This document shows positions 62,460-64,000 of a stretch of DNA of 64,000 bases, piece by piece. Source of the stretch: Arctopsyche grandis (taxonomy: Eukaryota > Arthropoda > Insecta > Trichoptera > Hydropsychidae); the NCBI RefSeq assembly GCF_051622035.1, contig NC_135358.1, forward strand, positions 15,190,001-15,254,000. Reading direction: 5' to 3'. Both the position numbers and the translations under genes were made by a program. The notes beneath the pieces were generated by a model. That model searched no databases. It was not told where the DNA came from and was given only the letters and a program-made list of their open reading frames with translations. The stretch's first letter is position 1. Each line of letters opens with the position of its first letter.

Positions 62460-63130
62460 CAGGCCTGTGGAGTCAGTTTAAAATTTACCGACTTTGACTC
62501 CGACTTTATCTTATGATTCGACTTCGGTTTCGACTCCGGCCAACGTATAAATACTAAGATAGACTTTTCTGGCCAACGTATAAAAATGTTAGTAGTAAAA
62601 ATAATAGCGATTTTCAAATTATAAACTATTAAAAAAAATTAAAAAATCACTAAAAATTGTCATGTAGCCCAATTTATTGATGAAATAGGTATAAACAAAA
62701 AGTAAGTACATTCATAGTGTATGTATGTATGTATATATGTATATGTGGCGCTTTAGGAATTCCTGTTATGCCACAATGGTCTGTTTAAAATAAATAAATA
62801 AATAAATAATAATGTATGTATGTGTATGAATTTCATATACAAACAGATCAATTTAATAAAAACATGAGAATAAAAAATTATAAGACGGAGGAAACAATCA
62901 GTTTTGACCACAACACATTAACGATTTTATTTACAATGTAATTTAAATTCATTATTTTTATAAATTTACTATTGGATTTACTTCAATAAAATTGGAGACA
63001 TACCGTAATACTATTGATTTAAAAATATAAAAACGAGTCGAATCGGTTAATTTTTAACGACTCCGACTCCGACTCTGCTTGAAATGCTACGATTCAGCAA
63101 CTTTGACTCCGACTTCACTTCCCAGCAAAT
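62460..63130. mobile_element. GACTCCGAC-type interspersed element, possibly containing a LINE tail
   Basis: The left edge CTGTGGAGTCAG with GACTTTGACTCCGACTT, and the right edge ACGACTCCGACTCCGACTCT with a later TTTGACTCCGACTTC, frame a 670-bp AT-rich block. GGCCAACGTATAAA occurs twice at 62539-62585. The GACTCCGAC motif also appears as CGGAGTCGGAATCG near 25414. Class unknown. Confidence 0.4.
62705..62815 (+). mobile_element. LINE 3' tail (very short copy)
   Basis: TTATGCCACAATGGTC followed by (AAAT)n at 62765-62810 matches the 3' end of the Jockey-like copy at 49561-50165. Only about 100 bp remain, a strongly 5'-truncated insertion. Confidence 0.6.
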
Positions 63131-63489
63131 AACTTAAGTTGAAGGTTTTCTATGTATTATAAAACATGATTTTGTAGAAATAATGGTAAAAATGTTAAAT
63201 TTGTATTCTTGCATCTTCTTTTATACATAACTTAGCTGTGTTTGAGTTCATTGGCGTGGATAATTCTATACATATTATTTCGGTATATATTTTTTTCTGA
63301 CACGTATTCGTCATCATCATCATCACTATTGTTATCCAATACAATTGTTGAATCATAATTTTTTTTTCTTCCCAACGATAATCTGCACGATGCGCTCTCA
63401 AATTTGTACGTCTGTAATGTTAGTTCGTACCAAAAAAATAAAAAATAAATAAAAATTATGCGACCTATCCGCAAGGTCGATTGTGAAAG

Positions 63490-63580
63490 TAACATCACGA
63501 TCGGTGCGATGATACCGCAGTCGAGTAAAATTTTTTCCAAAAAAAAGGTTACCGGTTCGAATCCGCCTGCCAAATAAAAT
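63490..63580 (+). mobile_element. tRNA-like remnant with strong B-box
   Basis: GGTTACCGGTTCGAATCC at about 63547 followed by GCCTGCCA looks like the T-arm and acceptor 3' side of a tRNA. The T-stem pairs only in part, and the D-arm side (GATACCGCAGTCGAG) is separated by a T-run and an A-run. A decayed tRNA pseudogene or SINE head is likelier than a working tRNA. Confidence 0.4.
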
Positions 63581-64000
63581 TACGATAAAGAAGAGTGGGA
63601 AAAATAATCGAATACAATGTTAGTTGGGTTCTTTACGTTCGACAAAATGATGGCTTGGTCCTTGGGTTTCGATTTCGATAAGTTTTTTTACGATCCATAA
63701 AAAGCTTACTACAGGTGGTGATAACGGTTTTGCGTAACCTAATTTGCATCAAATCGTGTGAACAGATTCAGTGTTTTTAGTTCAACTTTTAGAACAAAGG
63801 AAAATATTATCTGGGTCGTAAGGATTGAATGCGATTTTTCAGCGCGTTTCGGTATTGAAAAAATCGGTTATTTGATCGGAATTGGCGCCTTAACCCAAAT
63901 AGAGGTTTTAAAACTTAATTTCTTCACAGTGAAGGTAAGAACACAAGGTGATCTTGATTCGTTCTTAGGTATCGTTGAACTCACGTCTTCCGAAAATTAA
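63581..64000. other. Right edge, no supported gene
   Basis: A plus-strand frame runs from about 63758 to the window edge. It lacks recognisable motifs and may be chance or the start of something cut off by the edge. Confidence 0.35.

Noticed and set aside
63490-63580. Working tRNA gene
   Set aside because: The B-box is good but the T-stem and acceptor pairing are incomplete and the D-arm side is interrupted by homopolymers.
1-64000. CRISPR array, prophage or bacterial operon
   Set aside because: Introns, mitochondrial and lamina proteins and eukaryotic transposons show nuclear animal DNA; the repeats present are microsatellites and MITEs, not spacer arrays.

Overview
The window is nuclear DNA of an insect. 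It is AT-rich, its genes are split by GT-AG introns, and six conserved animal genes can be read exon by exon. Mobile elements are those common in insects: piggyBac, PIF/Harbinger-like MITEs, Jockey- and RTE-like LINE fragments, tRNA-derived SINE-like units and LTR relics. I cannot fix the insect order from sequence alone.

Layout. On the minus strand, 418-12441 holds the first five coding exons of a B-type lamin gene, which runs off the left edge and has a 10.7 kb first intron. Next, 18014-23061 (minus) is the depalmitoylase ABHD17. Directly downstream of it, 16262-17803, is an open frame of 513 residues that has no ATG for its first 209 codons. It lies in the same frame as ABHD17 across two stop codons and one plausible intron; this is the most intriguing point in the window. 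Plus strand 25658-26602 is 6-pyruvoyl-tetrahydropterin synthase (four exons, complete). 27934-33195 (plus) is sorting nexin 17 (eight exons, complete). 35148-35765 (minus) is cytochrome bc1 subunit 7 (three exons, complete). 38021-40867 (plus) is mitochondrial lipoyltransferase 1 (four exons, complete), with a GC-rich leader, a TATA box and a 56-codon small ORF in front. 53801-58472 (plus) holds three phase-compatible exons of a gene I do not recognise.

The genes are unrelated housekeeping genes (nuclear lamina, protein depalmitoylation, tetrahydrobiopterin synthesis, endosomal recycling, respiration, lipoylation) and I see no functional cluster. The first exons of lamin and ABHD17 are very GC-rich while their later exons are AT-rich.

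Between genes and in the long introns the DNA is mostly AT-rich filler with MITEs. These include two copies of one inverted-repeat family with target duplications of 19 and 9 bp, a TAA-flanked PIF-like foldback element, a 1.5 kb piggyBac deletion derivative with intact TTAA flanks, two adjacent foldback elements near 44 kb, a TA-flanked 803 bp element near 51 kb, LINE 3' ends and fossil LTR pieces. The last 5.5 kb shows no gene I can support.
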